DNA of 64,000 nt from positions 2,901,471-2,965,470 of the forward strand of contig CABFPE010000010.1 in NCBI GenBank assembly GCA_900660155.1, given 5' to 3'. A program made the translations under genes and the position numbers. Origin of the DNA: Hofstenia miamia. Taxonomy: Eukaryota; Xenacoelomorpha; Acoela; Hofsteniidae. This document shows positions 38,601-47,210 of this stretch, one piece after another. The notes under the pieces were generated by a model. That model saw nothing but the letters and a program-made list of their open reading frames with translations. It ran no database searches and was not told the origin of the DNA. Numbering within the stretch: position 1 is the stretch's first letter; each line of letters starts with the position of its first letter.

Positions 38601-41600
38601 ACTATTATGCTGTTGTTGTTGACCGGGATACTACTGGTTACATCATCAGCGTACTTAATTAATGAGCATTTCGTGCCTGACTTTAAATCACCAAGAAATG
38701 CAACGAATAAGAGGGGCTCTAACAGTGAGGGGATATAGAACATTTTTTTTTGAGAACCGTGCCACAATATACATAGAAACTTCGATTAGATAAATATCCA
38801 AGCAGCCACTTAATGAAACCTCTGGGAATATCTAAGCTGATTAGCTTCTTGATTAAAGTGATGTGCGGGACCGAATCAAAAGCCTTGGTGAAATCTATGG
38901 CTTTTACAATCATTAAAGAGATGTTTTTCTTGTCTAAAAGTCTACTGATTGTGTCGACCAAGTAAATTAGAGCTATTGTAGTCGATGAGTAATTTCTATA
39001 GGCGAATTGGTCGGGATCCAGAGATTGTATACGATTACGAAGAGATTGGTCTAAAGTCTTTGGCAGTAGGTCTTGAAACTTTTGGTATAGGTTTGATCAA
39101 TGTTTCCTTCCAGACAAGTGGAACATATCTCTTCTTTATACAGCAGTTAATAACATTGCATAGAACATCACTGATCTCAGCAGCAGCATATTTGTAAAAA
39201 ATAGATACGAATCATATCTTGAACTTTAGAGGCCTTAATTGAGTTGAGAAATGCAAAATGTATCTGAAGGAGTCGTCAAGGGCATCTAGTCATCGTCTAA
39301 GTCATTAGATATATAATCATCGAATTCTTCTTTGATATTTTGTTTCATGTTTAAAGAAAAAATTTCTCTAAGAGCATTTAAACCATCCACAACGGAATCA
39401 AAATTAGCTAAGTATTTTTTAAAGGAGTCAGTAGACTTGGATGAGTTAAAAATTTTGCACATGTGTTTCGGTGACGCATCTTTCACATAATACTTTTTTA
39501 GCTTATTCACACTTGGGGATGAGCTTATTTGAGTAGTGTTCTAAAATTTGGGTAGAAGGAGCATGTAGTCATGTTACAAAATTTCCTTAATTTTAACGTA
39601 ATCCATGACGCTTCATTTTTATGAAAAATGATAGTATGACTGGGAAACGAACTCATAGCATCCCGCATTCTCTCATAGAAGTTATTGACCTTGGATTCAA
39701 TGGACTTTATGCGGTAGATATCGTCAAAAGTTACAAAAGACAGTTTTCTTAGAAAACGATCCATATTACTTTTCCTACTGTCATACGACTTGCAATTCTT
39801 GACTTTAAAGAAGATGTGCACTTCGGGATTATCCAAAGAAGAATCGAGCAAAACGGTTTCCTGAATATAGTCAATTGTGCTCTGCCTAATATCAGGCCAA
39901 CCATATTTGCAAAATTTCAATAGTGCACCGCGACGACAAATACAGTTGAACAAAATTTCTCTCTTCTGAAGAAAATCTTGTGCAAAGATAGCAAGGTTTT
40001 GCTCGAAAACTTGGGGAAACACTTTATCTTCCACTTTAACCACCGTGCTGATATACAGTGATAAAAAATTGTTTTTTCCAACTTAATCCCCGGTTTTACC
40101 CTAAGATCAAAATAATTAAAATTTAACAATCGTTAGGTCAAAAAATCGTAATTTTTGGGTGTAAATTTGGTCGCCTTAGTGATAAAATTGAGAACAGTAA
40201 ATTTTAAGTCACGTATATATGTTTCACTTTGATAAAGTTCAAAACATTATAAATGAAATTGAAATAATTAAATATTGATTATACATAAACATTTTGCAAA
40301 TATGATTCAATTGGAATAAAAACCACATTCATGATAGCTACGAATTGCTGATCAATAAATTACAAATATGGATGTACAGTGTTGCTCAAAAGTCTGAGCA
40401 CACCATGCTAAATTGTATATTTTTTGTTTTTCAATTGTCTGTTAAATATATAAACAATTTTAATTGTCTATCATTTCTTATAACATTATTTAGTCACATT
40501 TCATTGATAAATATTTGAACTTTTTATTTAAATTATTATGTCGATGTAATAACATAGTTTTTACAGTTTTATAATGCCTAATTGCGAATTTTCAACTGAA
40601 TTAAGAACAAAAATTGTCTTATCAAAAGAAAATAATTATAGTCTTTGTCAAATTTCTACTTATCTTAACGTTTCAACTGGTGGTGTTTGTCGTAGCTTAG
40701 ATCACCAGAGTTCTACTGGAAGTAATCTCATAAAAAAGCGTACAGAAAGGCCTCGAGTAACATCTAGCCGAACAAACAATTTTATCCATCGGTACGTGAA
40801 TCCGAAATACAGCAGTGCTTTTATTCAAGGTCAAGTACCATCAAATATTCAAGTAGTAAGCACTACAACAATTCGTAGAAGGCTTGTAAGCGATTTTGGT
40901 CTTCGAGCTTATTGTCCAGCAATCAAGCCACGCCTGTGACAGAAAAACGTGCATGATCGATTGCAATTGTGCAAGCAACATCGTAACTTGACGACTGATC
41001 AATGGGCAAAAGTGATGTTTAGCGATGAGACCTTAATAATTTTCGACACATGTTCCTTAAGTACGCCGGCCTCCTAGAGAACGATACAATCCAAAATCCA
41101 CACGTTCAAGTATTGAACCATTCGAAATCGTTGATGATTTTGGAGCCATTTCTTCTCAAGGTCGAGACATCTCATGCCTGCTGGTGAGACTATCAATGCT
41201 GCTCGATACCTGGATATCATGAAGGAAATGGTACCAATATGGCTTGGAATGCATCACTGTACCTTATTTCAACTCGATTGGTGCACCGTGTCATCAGGCA
41301 CGCATTGTCAAATCCTGGTCCCAACAGAATCAAATCTCGCTTTTGTCACCATGGTCAGGATCAAGCCAAGACCTTAATCTATAGAAACCTGCTGGTCATT
41401 GTTAAAAAAAGGTTTCGGAGTTGCATCCTACATCAGTTGAAAACTTATGAACAAAAATTTTTCAAGTTTGGGTCATTGCAGCAAAAGGAAAACATTCAAA
41501 ATAATAAATGTGTGTGTCTGTTGTATAAATGAGTTAAAATTTTATATTTGACAAAATAATAATTTTTATGGAATTATTTTTATCCTTAAAAAACAACATA

Positions 41601-43567
41601 TTACACAAAGTCAAATTTTTACAGGTGTGTTCAAACTTTTGAGCAACACTGTATATTGTTAAATAGATGATTATGAGATTTCCATTAAGTCAATATTACT
41701 ATTCTCGGTTCAAAACCCTTCTTCGGAATTTGTAATGTCTATAATCAAAACAATAGTGACATTAGTATTCACTTATATGGTTTAAAAAAAGTTGTGATGA
41801 AGCATATTTGCGCATCAATATTATGTAATATACAAATGCAGATTAGAAATTTATATAGATATCTATACATTGTATACAATTCTATGAAAGAATTTGCTGA
41901 ATTTATAGTGGATGACACATTATTAATTGCAACTGAGGCGTAACCAAAAACAATACAATAAATATAACAAACTTTTTCATACATTAGTTTTAAAACAAAA
42001 TAGGCTTAAAAGTAACATACTTTGATAAGCGATCGTTAAGACGATCGAGAATAGCTTTGTTGATACTAACGAATGTGAGAGCTTTATTAATATCGGCAAA
42101 AGTGATCGCTTCCCCAAATTGAGAGTCTTTGACCATGAGTTCTGGGAGTTTCTCTTCAATCAATTTGACGAATTTTTCAGTAACCTTAAATGAATGTGAA
42201 AATCTTCATGCATTAACTGTCTCTATTAAGACATAATGTAACTACACAATTTTTGGTATTACTCCTTGAAACATTTTAAAATTACCTCCATTTTTTCTAC
42301 GAAAGCAGCTTCAGTGTCTCTAAATTCGCTTGCAACATTTTTACGTTTCTTAAATAGTTCGGGTGTGTCGACTTCGGGGTGTTTTTTCACTTCTGGCTGT
42401 GGAGGAGGCGGTGTTTCTACGAAATCCACTTTTTTAGCATCAGATGGCTGCTCATGCTCATCAATAACAGAGCTTTCCTAAAGTGACAGGATTTTCAGAA
42501 GCACAATTAAACATATTTAAAGAGCTAATCAAAAGTGATATTTTGTAGTGTTAAAATCTATTACGGAAAACAATATTTCCTACTTAAACAGAAGCACGCA
42601 ATTCACGAAATGCTGCCATTATAGATATCATATCCCAGGACAGTACTTTTTCGTTCGCTTTCTCTTAGCTTCCAACTGACTTCTCTCGGCTCTATTGTGT
42701 TAAGCAGAATTTGAAAATAATGGTTTTCATTAACTAGAAAAAATAAAGTTTGGAATTACATTTCCATAATTGGGGTTTAATTAAATTAATAAAATGAGTT
42801 GTGCAAAAGACTTTATTGCGTTTTTAATGGAACAATATTTCCGCAACTTTGTGTTTTTTGTCAAACGGAATATTTTAAATTGAGAAGTAATTTTCCAAGC
42901 TTTTTTTACAGTTTTGTATTCTTACAATTTACATCTCTTTCTTAAACACATAAATTGAAATTAATATACACAGTTAAATTGTTAATTGCAAACTTGAGTT
43001 TATGTTAAATTTGCATACTAAATTACTCAAAAACGCCACTCTCTCGAAATCTAGCAGAATTTTTCAATCTTATTATGACCTATAAAAGTATAATCCTACA
43101 GGACAAAAATGACTACTATCCTAGCAAAGAAATCGCGATTTGATCCGTCTTTACAATTTCTGTTATTATGAATATAAATATTGATGTTCAAAAGAGGCCT
43201 TAATTTTTAAGAATGCACTGATTACTCGGAAGACTTCAAGAGTGTGTTTTCAGTTCTTGGGAACTTTTCACCCCTTAATGACTGAATATTATTTACCTTT
43301 GAATATGTTTTTGTTTTTTTATCAGTGAATGTGAAAAATTTTTAGCAAAATTTTTAGTAGAAATTTAGCGCTATTTATTTTACAATTTAAGCCAATTTTT
43401 GTCGTAATAAAACCGGAACCGTAATTTTAAGTATAACAAAAGAAACTTACATCAGAGACAACACTGCTGTTTATAGAAGTTTGTGAATTTGAGATATTTG
43501 AAGATGAAATTTTGTTATATTCCAAAACATTTGTTACAACTTTATTGTCATAGTAGGAAATTTTGTC
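17953..43567 (-). CDS. FGD-type Rho GEF (DH-PH-FYVE-PH), nine exons found, 5' end missing
   Basis: Guanine-nucleotide exchange factor of the faciogenital-dysplasia family, predicted to activate Cdc42-like GTPases at phosphoinositide-bearing membranes. Exons in transcript order: 43567-43451, 42477-42286, 42184-42021, 34786-34549, 33560-33426, 27271-26997, 26953-26667, 24997-24804, 18181-17953. The order encodes an acidic/serine-rich linker, the DH domain (ending CPVQRIPRYPLLMREYF), PH1, FYVE (WVPD .. RRHHCRACG .. CDTC) and a C-terminal PH. Splice phases agree at every junction except exon 3 to 4. About 610 residues are visible and no start codon was found, so upstream exons probably lie beyond 43.6 kb. 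Introns range from 43 bp to 7.2 kb and several are filled with transposons. The paralogue (FGD1-6) is not assignable. Confidence 0.87.
18568..19918 (+). mobile_element. full-length mariner transposon
   Basis: 1351 bp bounded by 44-bp perfect terminal inverted repeats (18568-18611 and 19875-19918, starting gggttgtcgcagaaaaagcg). Flanks are TA-rich; TA follows the right end, and the left end has two extra T bases after TA. It encloses one intact transposase gene. It lies in the last intron of the FGD-like gene in the opposite orientation, and it directly abuts the hAT element. Confidence 0.95.
18736..19815 (+). CDS. mariner transposase, intact
   Basis: 359 codons without interruption. The N-terminal half has two helix-turn-helix regions (about residues 12-55 and 85-125, ending SKDTTHRIIKDLGF) that bind the inverted repeats. 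WVPHLLTE at 127-134 is the mariner linker motif. Catalytic aspartates are D165 (VTDEKWF), D264 (HDNARPH) and D299 (YSPDVNICDR); the 34 residues between the last two make this DD34D. The third motif is atypical, since mariners usually read YSPDLAPSD. Identical long inverted repeats and an open frame suggest recent, possibly still competent, insertion. Expression was not assessed. A second ATG seven codons in could also serve as start. Confidence 0.95.
   Translation: MERNNVMEVSSKDCYLLIETMRRNDMKCTQIHNIITTAWGDIISLRRVQTIAKEYEDGTRAKLERKEGSGRRKSEERRNTQELIRNNIEDNGGRITVRELAEIHGLSKDTTHRIIKDLGFVSKSLKWVPHLLTEDNKRNRIDCCEEMSRVFNGTRNIKKLMLVTDEKWFYCRPLGNSKTRLSWIQPDGDRPVCSKRTLSDKKFLVLMCTNFDGLSYYKILDKGITVNSTVYCEFIMEAFNNFNTYENIKDRRGIPIENAILFHDNARPHISHETTDFLRRKNIKTLKQPAYSPDVNICDRMVFPLLEMRRSKTIFNTKNDLEIFLQENMPTLTKEIMHHQFEMLHQKCLDIIENNGNYC
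20231..20737 (-). pseudogene. hAT transposase, C-terminal part with dimerisation domain
   Basis: Resumes the hAT protein beyond the pogo insertion: INVSAGRQFRGELLNQI, LLITATFLYPRFK, then the hATC dimerisation helix (EIEMYKEA .. PLVFWNNSSAIYPVLSSC). It ends at TGA 20231-20233. The frame is open from the pogo boundary to the stop, so the disruption is the insertion rather than slow decay. Confidence 0.88.
20738..22775 (+). mobile_element. pogo/Tigger-like transposon nested in the hAT gene
   Basis: The left end starts TA then gggtagagtggggtaatttg, a typical end for Tigger-like elements of invertebrates. The matching right inverted repeat is not present before the hAT sequence resumes near 22776, so the 3' end is deleted or rearranged. 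A possible 5' intron ends at the acceptor tttttag just before the transposase ATG at 21177. Confidence 0.8.
21177..22778 (+). pseudogene. pogo/Tigger transposase, frameshifted
   Basis: Frame 1 (21177-21812) has a Psq-type helix-turn-helix (AVRELGIPRETLVRHVN), a CENP-B-like second DNA-binding domain (SYDWWQGFCQR) and the first catalytic Asp in LLYDCDETGLSYVPK. After a stop the catalytic core continues in other frames: VLMIDGHGSHVTVEA (second Asp) and CLPPHSSNRLQPI, where the third Asp is expected but altered. Another frame (22167-22397) has FNASLKRFWGDEV. The C-terminus is basic. Read with a shift at about 22685, it ends in a CLFCEEMY .. CIEC cysteine pair set resembling the zinc finger seen in some family members. 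Not active. Confidence 0.85.
22776..23885 (-). pseudogene. hAT transposase, N-terminal and catalytic part
   Basis: From the 5' side on the minus strand: a BED zinc finger (CKICKQKF .. TLRTHLEKK, about 23860-23770), a charged linker, then a continuous frame to about 22776. This includes SVAITFDHCKSR (first catalytic Asp region), ATTDTTAAMSKA (second) and MGCFNHRLNLVVKDAL, the conserved Cys-x-x-His strand before the insertion domain. It stops making hAT sense after QLVTLFKHI, where pogo DNA begins. The part upstream of 23628 is in a different frame or lacks a start. Confidence 0.85.
24241..24272. repeat. (TA)n microsatellite
   Basis: Alternating TA tract immediately outside the right end of the hAT element. 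Confidence 0.9.
24273..24803. other. intron DNA, nothing recognised
   Basis: Remainder of the last intron of the FGD-like gene. No coding or repeat signal supported. Confidence 0.6.
24804..24997 (-). CDS. FGD-like gene exon: end of FYVE and start of second PH domain
   Basis: 194 bp. It encodes LEYSKNEKLRVCDTCYALL (the last zinc-binding CxxC), a linker, and GKWTSFYFIIANNIL, the opening strands of the second PH domain. Acceptor TTTTTAG before CTAGAG; donor GTAAGA. Confidence 0.9.
24998..26666. other. intron with possible degraded transposon end
   Basis: Intron between the FYVE exons. The phrase gttccaccctgta near 26390 resembles a Tc/mariner right end, but no left partner was found. The minus frame 25993-26244 is not recognised. 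An (AC)n(AT)n microsatellite lies at about 26609-26649, just downstream of the FYVE exon donor. Confidence 0.5.
26667..26953 (-). CDS. FGD-like gene exon: end of PH1 and FYVE zinc finger
   Basis: 287 bp. It encodes the C-terminal PH helix (EEHDSWYSALHDNI) and then most of a FYVE domain: WVPDW (the WxxD motif), CSCC, RRRHHCRACG (the basic PI3P-binding patch) and CSGC. The final CxxC of the finger is on the next exon. Donor GTATTA after TCTAACG. Confidence 0.92.
26954..26996 (-). other. 43-bp intron
   Basis: GTGATT at the donor and a T-rich run ending CCACTTTTTAG at the acceptor. Removing it restores the PH domain reading DILGSTKSVG. Very short beside 6-7 kb introns in the same gene. Confidence 0.85.
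26997..27271 (-). CDS. FGD-like gene exon: first PH domain
   Basis: 275 bp. It encodes SKKGRLLKICRKACEERFFV, then LFTDVLWYMN and KFRYEIPLVSAVI: a PH fold beginning with the GxLxK strand. It is followed by a 43-bp intron (26954-26996) and continues in frame as ILGSTKSVGVSCKS. Confidence 0.88.
27272..30665. other. long intron, no gene recognised
   Basis: AT-rich intron of the FGD-like gene between PH1 and DH exons. The ORFs 27539-27802 and 29764-30009 are unrecognised and probably chance. No transposase or RNA gene seen. Confidence 0.55.
30666..31277. mobile_element. foldback MITE with about 250-bp inverted arms
   Basis: The left end cagtggtgtgctaaagttct (30666) and right end ending ttgcacaccactg (31277) are inverted copies, flanked by TA on both sides (30664-30665 and 31278-31279). 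The complementarity continues inward to about 30919 and from about 31025, including a gtaaatatgcatggtat phrase in both arms. The roughly 100-bp spacer has no ORF. TA target and ends suggest mobilisation by a Tc1/mariner-type transposase. Confidence 0.92.
31278..33425. other. intron DNA with a possible alternative exon
   Basis: No gene recognised except the candidate terminal exon at 32052-32292. Minus frame 31499-31798 is not recognised. Confidence 0.4.
32052..32292 (-). CDS. candidate alternative terminal exon of the FGD-like gene
   Basis: The minus strand has a good acceptor (ttaatgtttgcag) at 32293-32294, followed by an 79-codon open frame to a stop at 32052-32054. The splice phase matches the donor of the DH exon ending at 33426: the joined codon would be AGA, then ILNANTKITF. 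The peptide is basic near its end (HALRRKVKRLSF) and matches no domain I know. Use of it would produce a GEF lacking PH and FYVE domains. A one-in-three phase match is weak evidence. Confidence 0.25.
33426..33560 (-). CDS. FGD-like gene exon: end of DH domain
   Basis: 135 bp. It encodes YPLLMREYFKAVPTSASDY and AATKQALELLENVA, the last DH helix leading to the PH domain. It joins upstream to complete QRIPRYPLL and downstream to complete NDERSQQVFELI. Donor GTAAGG. Confidence 0.85.
33561..34548. other. intron, nothing recognised
   Basis: AT-rich intron between the two central DH exons. Confidence 0.6.
34549..34786 (-). CDS. FGD-like gene exon: DH domain core
   Basis: 238 bp. Acceptor TTTAAAAG before ATCATGCG; donor GTAAAT after CCAAG. 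It encodes WDENPIIADIFNNVGHYLKS and ends with SSYFLCPVQRIPR, the most conserved DH segment that contacts the GTPase. It splits the arginine codon with the next exon. The acceptor lacks a strong pyrimidine run. Confidence 0.82.
34787..37917. other. intron, solitary transposon end
   Basis: At 35431 the phrase cagggtggtccaaaagtctg resembles a Tc/mariner inverted repeat, preceded by TA, but no partner end was found. Open frames in 34915-35237 and 36188-36474 are not recognised. Confidence 0.45.
37918..40129 (-). mobile_element. degraded non-LTR retrotransposon in an intron
   Basis: The minus strand encodes an interrupted reverse transcriptase. The 40043-39525 and 39510-39286 frames carry the region before RT; 38961-38719 has IDFTKAFDSVPHITLIKKL (motif A) and GFIKWLLGYLSNR; 38767-38528 has LIKYADDVTSS (YADD, motif C). 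Many stops and frameshifts are present. The 3' end is a (GATA)n run at 37918-37937, acting as the tail. No endonuclease motifs are seen, so it is probably 5'-truncated near 40.1 kb. Confidence 0.8.
40377..41651 (+). mobile_element. Tc1-type transposon, inactive
   Basis: 1275 bp with inverted ends cagtgttgctcaaaagtctg (40377 on) and its near-complement at 41624-41651, each flanked by TA (40375-40376 and 41652-41653). The enclosed transposase is broken. It sits next to the 5' end of the LINE in the same intron of the FGD-like gene. Confidence 0.92.
40574..41540 (+). pseudogene. Tc1 transposase, frameshifted
   Basis: An intact N-terminal frame (40574-40939) carries two helix-turn-helix regions (ending STTTIRRRLVSDFGLRAY). 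After a TGA, the rest is scattered over frames: VMFSDETLIIF (first Asp), FQLDGAPCHQARIVKSW (second Asp) and SSQDLNLIETCW, which corresponds to the SPDLNPIE-W glutamate motif. The family is DDE Tc1. At least two frameshifts and a nonsense codon. Confidence 0.87.
42021..42184 (-). CDS. FGD-like gene exon: DH domain, first helices
   Basis: 164 bp. Acceptor TTTAAG before GTTACT; donor GTATGT after TTATCAAA. It encodes VTEKFVKLIEEKLPE and ADINKALTFVSINKAILDRL, matching the DH region where a nucleating helix (x-I-F-x-N-I) precedes the L-x-x-L-x-x-R helix. The exon ends two bases into a codon, while the next visible exon needs one base, so a microexon or an unrecognised splice site lies between. Confidence 0.75.
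42286..42477 (-). CDS. FGD-like gene exon: Pro-rich linker and start of DH domain
   Basis: 192 bp, 64 codons, phase 0. Acceptor TTTAG before GAAAGC; donor GTAATT after ATGGAG. It encodes an acidic stretch, a VETPPPPQPEV proline run (possible SH3 ligand, inference), then NVASEFRDTEAAFVEKME. The last part corresponds to conserved region 1 of DH domains (E-T-E-x-x-YV-x-L). Confidence 0.78.
42478..43450. other. intron, nothing recognised
   Basis: Intron between the two most 5' exons found. Confidence 0.55.
43451..43567 (-). CDS. FGD-like gene exon: serine/asparagine-rich linker
   Basis: 117 bp, 39 codons, phase 0 on both sides. Acceptor atatttag before GACAAAATT; donor GTAAGT after TCTGAT. It encodes DKISYYDNKVVTNVLEYN and a Ser/Asn-rich tail. 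Low-complexity N-terminal linker. It is the most 5' exon I can support, and joins in frame to ESSVIDEH of the next. Confidence 0.65.
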
Positions 43568-43637
43568 CTAAATATTACACAATATAAAAATAAACAAGAT
43601 AAAGCATCTGCAATTATTATATTACCATAGATATGTA

Positions 43638-44185
43638 CAGGGTGTCCATAAAGTCTTTAGACAATTTTAAAAATTCATTAACATTACAACTGAAGTTGGA
43701 AATCTCCGAAATGTTTAAATAATATCAAGTAAATAGTCAAGTTTTTATTCAAAGCATTAATATATTTCTATATGAGACCCATTTGTAGCACGGAGGACAT
43801 CTAAACGATATTAAATTTCAGTCCACGTCCTTCTTAACATTTCTTCATCAATTGTATTCACAGCAGCAGTTATTCATTTCTTAAGGTCACTTATGTCCTT
43901 TATTTTGGTGCGGTAAACAACATCTTTCACGTTGTTATTTGTGTTTGAATATCTGATTTCGTTTCGATAAACCAAGAAACACATTGTGATTTTTCTTGTG
44001 CAGTAGTAATTTTAAACAATGGTTGGTGTTATGAAATTTTATTCTGGTCGGTGTCGCTTTATTTATCTCGGTGATGGATCTGTTTTATTGATTGACCTCT
44101 GACTCTGACAGGCCGAATCTTGATAGCACTTCTTAAATTTTTTAATGAATTTATAAAATTGTCTAAAGACATTGTGGACACCCTG
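43638..44185 (-). mobile_element. internally deleted mariner
   Basis: 548 bp with inverted repeats of about 43 bp (cagggtgtccataaagtctt at 43638; complement ending 44185) and TA on both sides. The minus strand about 43900-43760 keeps the C-terminal end of a transposase (LRRTWTEI, stop, YRLDVLRATNG), preceded by VVYRTKIKDISDLKK. The rest of the gene is deleted. It belongs to a mariner family distinct from the intact copy at 18.57 kb. Confidence 0.9.
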
Positions 44186-45459
44186 TATTACCATTGAGAA
44201 TATAACAATTATCAAATATCCAAGACCCAAATATTGGGATTTACGTTGCGTATTTTTGCGGAAATGTCAGGCTTGTGTTGAACAATTTCATATCAATAAC
44301 TGAAATACTATATACCAAATTTTGCATCAAATTAAGCTTGACATTTTAGACATTTCATTGACAACATATAAACAACAACAACAATAATAATTATAATAAT
44401 TAGCCTTGATATAGACTTTGGGGTCAAACATCAGTGGAATATATTTGGTGTAATTATTGACAGACTAATGTAATATAACATGTCTAACTTAATCAATATG
44501 CAGAATTCTATATATGAAGTCTAAACTTGCAAACGTACGCTTACACTGCAAATATCAATATATAAAAGTTTAGAAATGATTGATTAAAAAATGAATCCTA
44601 TAGAAATTTAAAACTAGTCATTATGTATATATAATTAAAATAGTTAAGAAAACAGGGAAAAATATTTTTTTCAGATCGATTTTTGATAAAAGTTTGAAAA
44701 CTTCTATTCAAGCTATAGCTTTGAAGTGCTACCAAAATTCACGAAACAACGCTGTGTAGTAAGGACAAAATACATTGCGCTAAAAAAGCGTGATGTAAAA
44801 ATCCAATAGTATATCGCACTGTCAAGTTTAATAATGAGGCAAAAACAATATATTTGTCAATATGATACAAATATATAATATATAATAAGCTCTGATTGTC
44901 TGATTGTATTTTGTCGGTGTAAAAGTACTCCTGTTAGATTTTTTCTAGTTTTCACAGGCGGCGGAAGGTCAAAATGCGTCCCATGCACAAAATATAAAAG
45001 CACCGATATTTTGTATTCAAAGAAGTTTGTGTTCGTAGATCGTAAATTGCCCGTTTGTACGCTTGGACTTTCATCATGGTACAAATACATGTATAAAATT
45101 TGATTTAAATTCTTTAAATTTCTTACATAAAAATTTTTAGTGCAGCTTGTTACTTCCACCCTCCGCAATTGCTAGATCTGCTGATACCTAGAGTCATCAG
45201 AGTTTTTTTTGCAATGTTTCCTACTCTGACATCATTTTCTAAATCGTTAGAAAATTTAGAGATTGATGGATGAAAACTAGAATAGGAAATATTTCTGGGA
45301 AAAAATTTATAAGATCGTGGATTAAAATGTATGTAATTACAAGAAAAAATATTGATTGGGTATTTTTGTTTAAAAAATTGAAGCTACATGAAATTATATA
45401 CTTGACATAGCAATGACTATTCAGTAACGCGATCATGTTTGCGTGCAAAATTTAAAGTC

Positions 45460-45460
<1 letters not shown>
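44186..45460. other. no recognised gene
   Basis: AT-rich DNA upstream of the FGD-like gene fragment. The minus frame 44857-45168 (104 codons) has no domain I recognise; an unidentified upstream exon cannot be excluded. Confidence 0.45.
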
Positions 45461-45491
<31 letters not shown>

Positions 45492-47210
45492 CAGCTTAGC
45501 GCCACTACTGTTTGTAGTTAGCGTGATACCTATCACAGAAAAGTTAAAGGAGACAGGCATAGGGTATAAGATGGAGAAGAATGGTAGAGCAGTGAGTCAC
45601 CTATGGTACATGGACGACCTGAAGATGTATGCTAGTTCTAGGAAGATGTTGCAGAAGCAAGTGGAAACATTGGAGAAGGCAAGCAGAGATTCAGGGTTGG
45701 AGTTTGGATTAGGAAAGTGTGCAGCAGTGACAATGACTAGAGGCAAGTGTGTGGATGGGGATGAGGAGAGGACAAGCAGTGGGGATAAGATAGAGGAAGG
45801 AAAAGAGGGGTACAAGTGCTAAGGTGTGATAAAGAAGGACAGAACAGATCACGAGGAAATGAAGATGAGGCTAAGAAAAGAATACAAGAGGAGAGTAAGG
45901 AAGGTACTACAGAAGTCAGCATTGAATGGGCAGAATAGTATAAAAGCAATTAATACATGGTCGATACCAGTGTTGAGATATTCGGCAGGAATAGTTAGAT
46001 GGAACAAGAATGAACTTAGGGAACTAGACAGGGAGACAAGGAAGATACTAGCAGCAGAGAGAGCATTCAACCTAAATGGNNNNNNNNNNNNNNNNNNNNN
46101 NNNNNNNNNNNNNNNNNNNNNNNNNNNNNNNNNNNNNNNNNNNNNNNNNNNNNNNNNNNNNNNNNNNNNNNNNNNNNNNNNNNNNNNNNNNNNNNNNNNN
46201 NNNNNNNNNNNNNNNNNNNNNNNNNNNNNNNNNNNNNNNNNNNNNNNNNNNNNNNNNNNNNNNNNNNNNNNNNNNNNNNNNNNNNNNNNNNNNNNNNNNN
46301 NNNNNNNNNNNNNNNNNNNNNNNNNNNNNNNNNNNNNNNNNNNNNNNNNNNNNNNNNNNNNNNNNNNNNNNNNNNNNNNNNNNNNNNNNNNNNNNNNNNN
46401 NNNNNNNNNNNNNNNNNNNNNNNNNNNNNNNNNNNNNNNNNNNNNNNNNNNNNNNNNNNNNNNNNNNNNNNNNNNNNNNNNNNNNNNNNNNNNNNNNNNN
46501 NNNNNNNNNNNNNNNNNNNNNNNNNNNNNNNNNNNNNNNNNNNNNNNNNNNNNNNNNNNNNNNNNNNNNNNNNNNNNNNNNNNNNNNNNNNNNNNNNNNN
46601 NNNNNNNNNNNNNNNNNNNNNNNNNNNNNNNNNNNNNNNNNNNNNNNNNNNNNNNNNNNNNNNNNNNNNNNNNNNNNNNNNNNNNNNNNNNNNNNNNNNN
46701 NNNNNNNNNNNNNNNNNNNNNNNNNNNNNNNNNNNNNNNNNNNNNNNNNNNNNNNNNNNNNNNNNNNNNNNNNNNNNNNNNNNNNNNNNNNNNNNNNNNN
46801 NNNNNNNNNNNNNNNNNNNNNNNNNNNNNNNNNNNNNNNNNNNNNNNNNNNNNNNNNNNNNNNNNNNNNNNNNNNNNNNNNNNNNNNNNNNNNNNNNNNN
46901 NNNNNNNNNNNNNNNNNNNNNNNNNNNNNNNNNNNNNNNNNNNNNNNNNNNNNNNNNNNNNNNNNNNNNNNNNNNNNNNNNNNNNNNNNNNNNNNNNNNN
47001 NNNNNNNNNNNNNNNNNNNNNNNNNNNNNNNNNNNNNNNNNNNNNNNNNNNNNNNNNNNNNNNNNNNNNNNNNNNNNNNAGAGAAGAGAGAAACAGAAGC
47101 ACTGATAATGGCAGCGCAGGAGCAAGCAATAAGAACAAACTGGGTGAGTTCCCCGAGCTGAGAGGGATACCAGCATGAAGCTGTGAGAAGTAAGACGGAT
47201 AATAATAATT
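45461..47210 (+). mobile_element. R4/Dong-like non-LTR retrotransposon between TAA repeats, interrupted by N gap
   Basis: A (TAA)n tract at 45461-45492 leads straight into reverse-transcriptase sequence, and a shorter TAA tract (about 47200-47209) follows the end. Before the gap: LAPLLFVV, HLWYMDDLKMYASS (YMDD catalytic box), a thumb-like region with one in-frame TAA (45820-45822), and INTWSIPVLRYSAGIVRWNK with ELRELDRETRKIL, a block typical of R4/NeSL-group elements with a restriction-like endonuclease. After the gap, ETEALIMAAQEQAIRTNWV is the segment that precedes the zinc knuckle in this group, then a stop. The 5' half of the RT is missing. Insertion into TAA repeats is a known habit of the Dong element. 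Confidence 0.8.
46080..47079. other. assembly gap of 1000 N
   Basis: A run of exactly 1000 N, a conventional placeholder size, so the true length is unknown. Protein frames predicted across it are artefacts. Both flanks belong to the same retrotransposon. Confidence 0.98.

Noticed and set aside
45597..45949. Minus frames rich in serine and proline
   Set aside because: Antisense of the purine-rich R4/Dong-like coding region.
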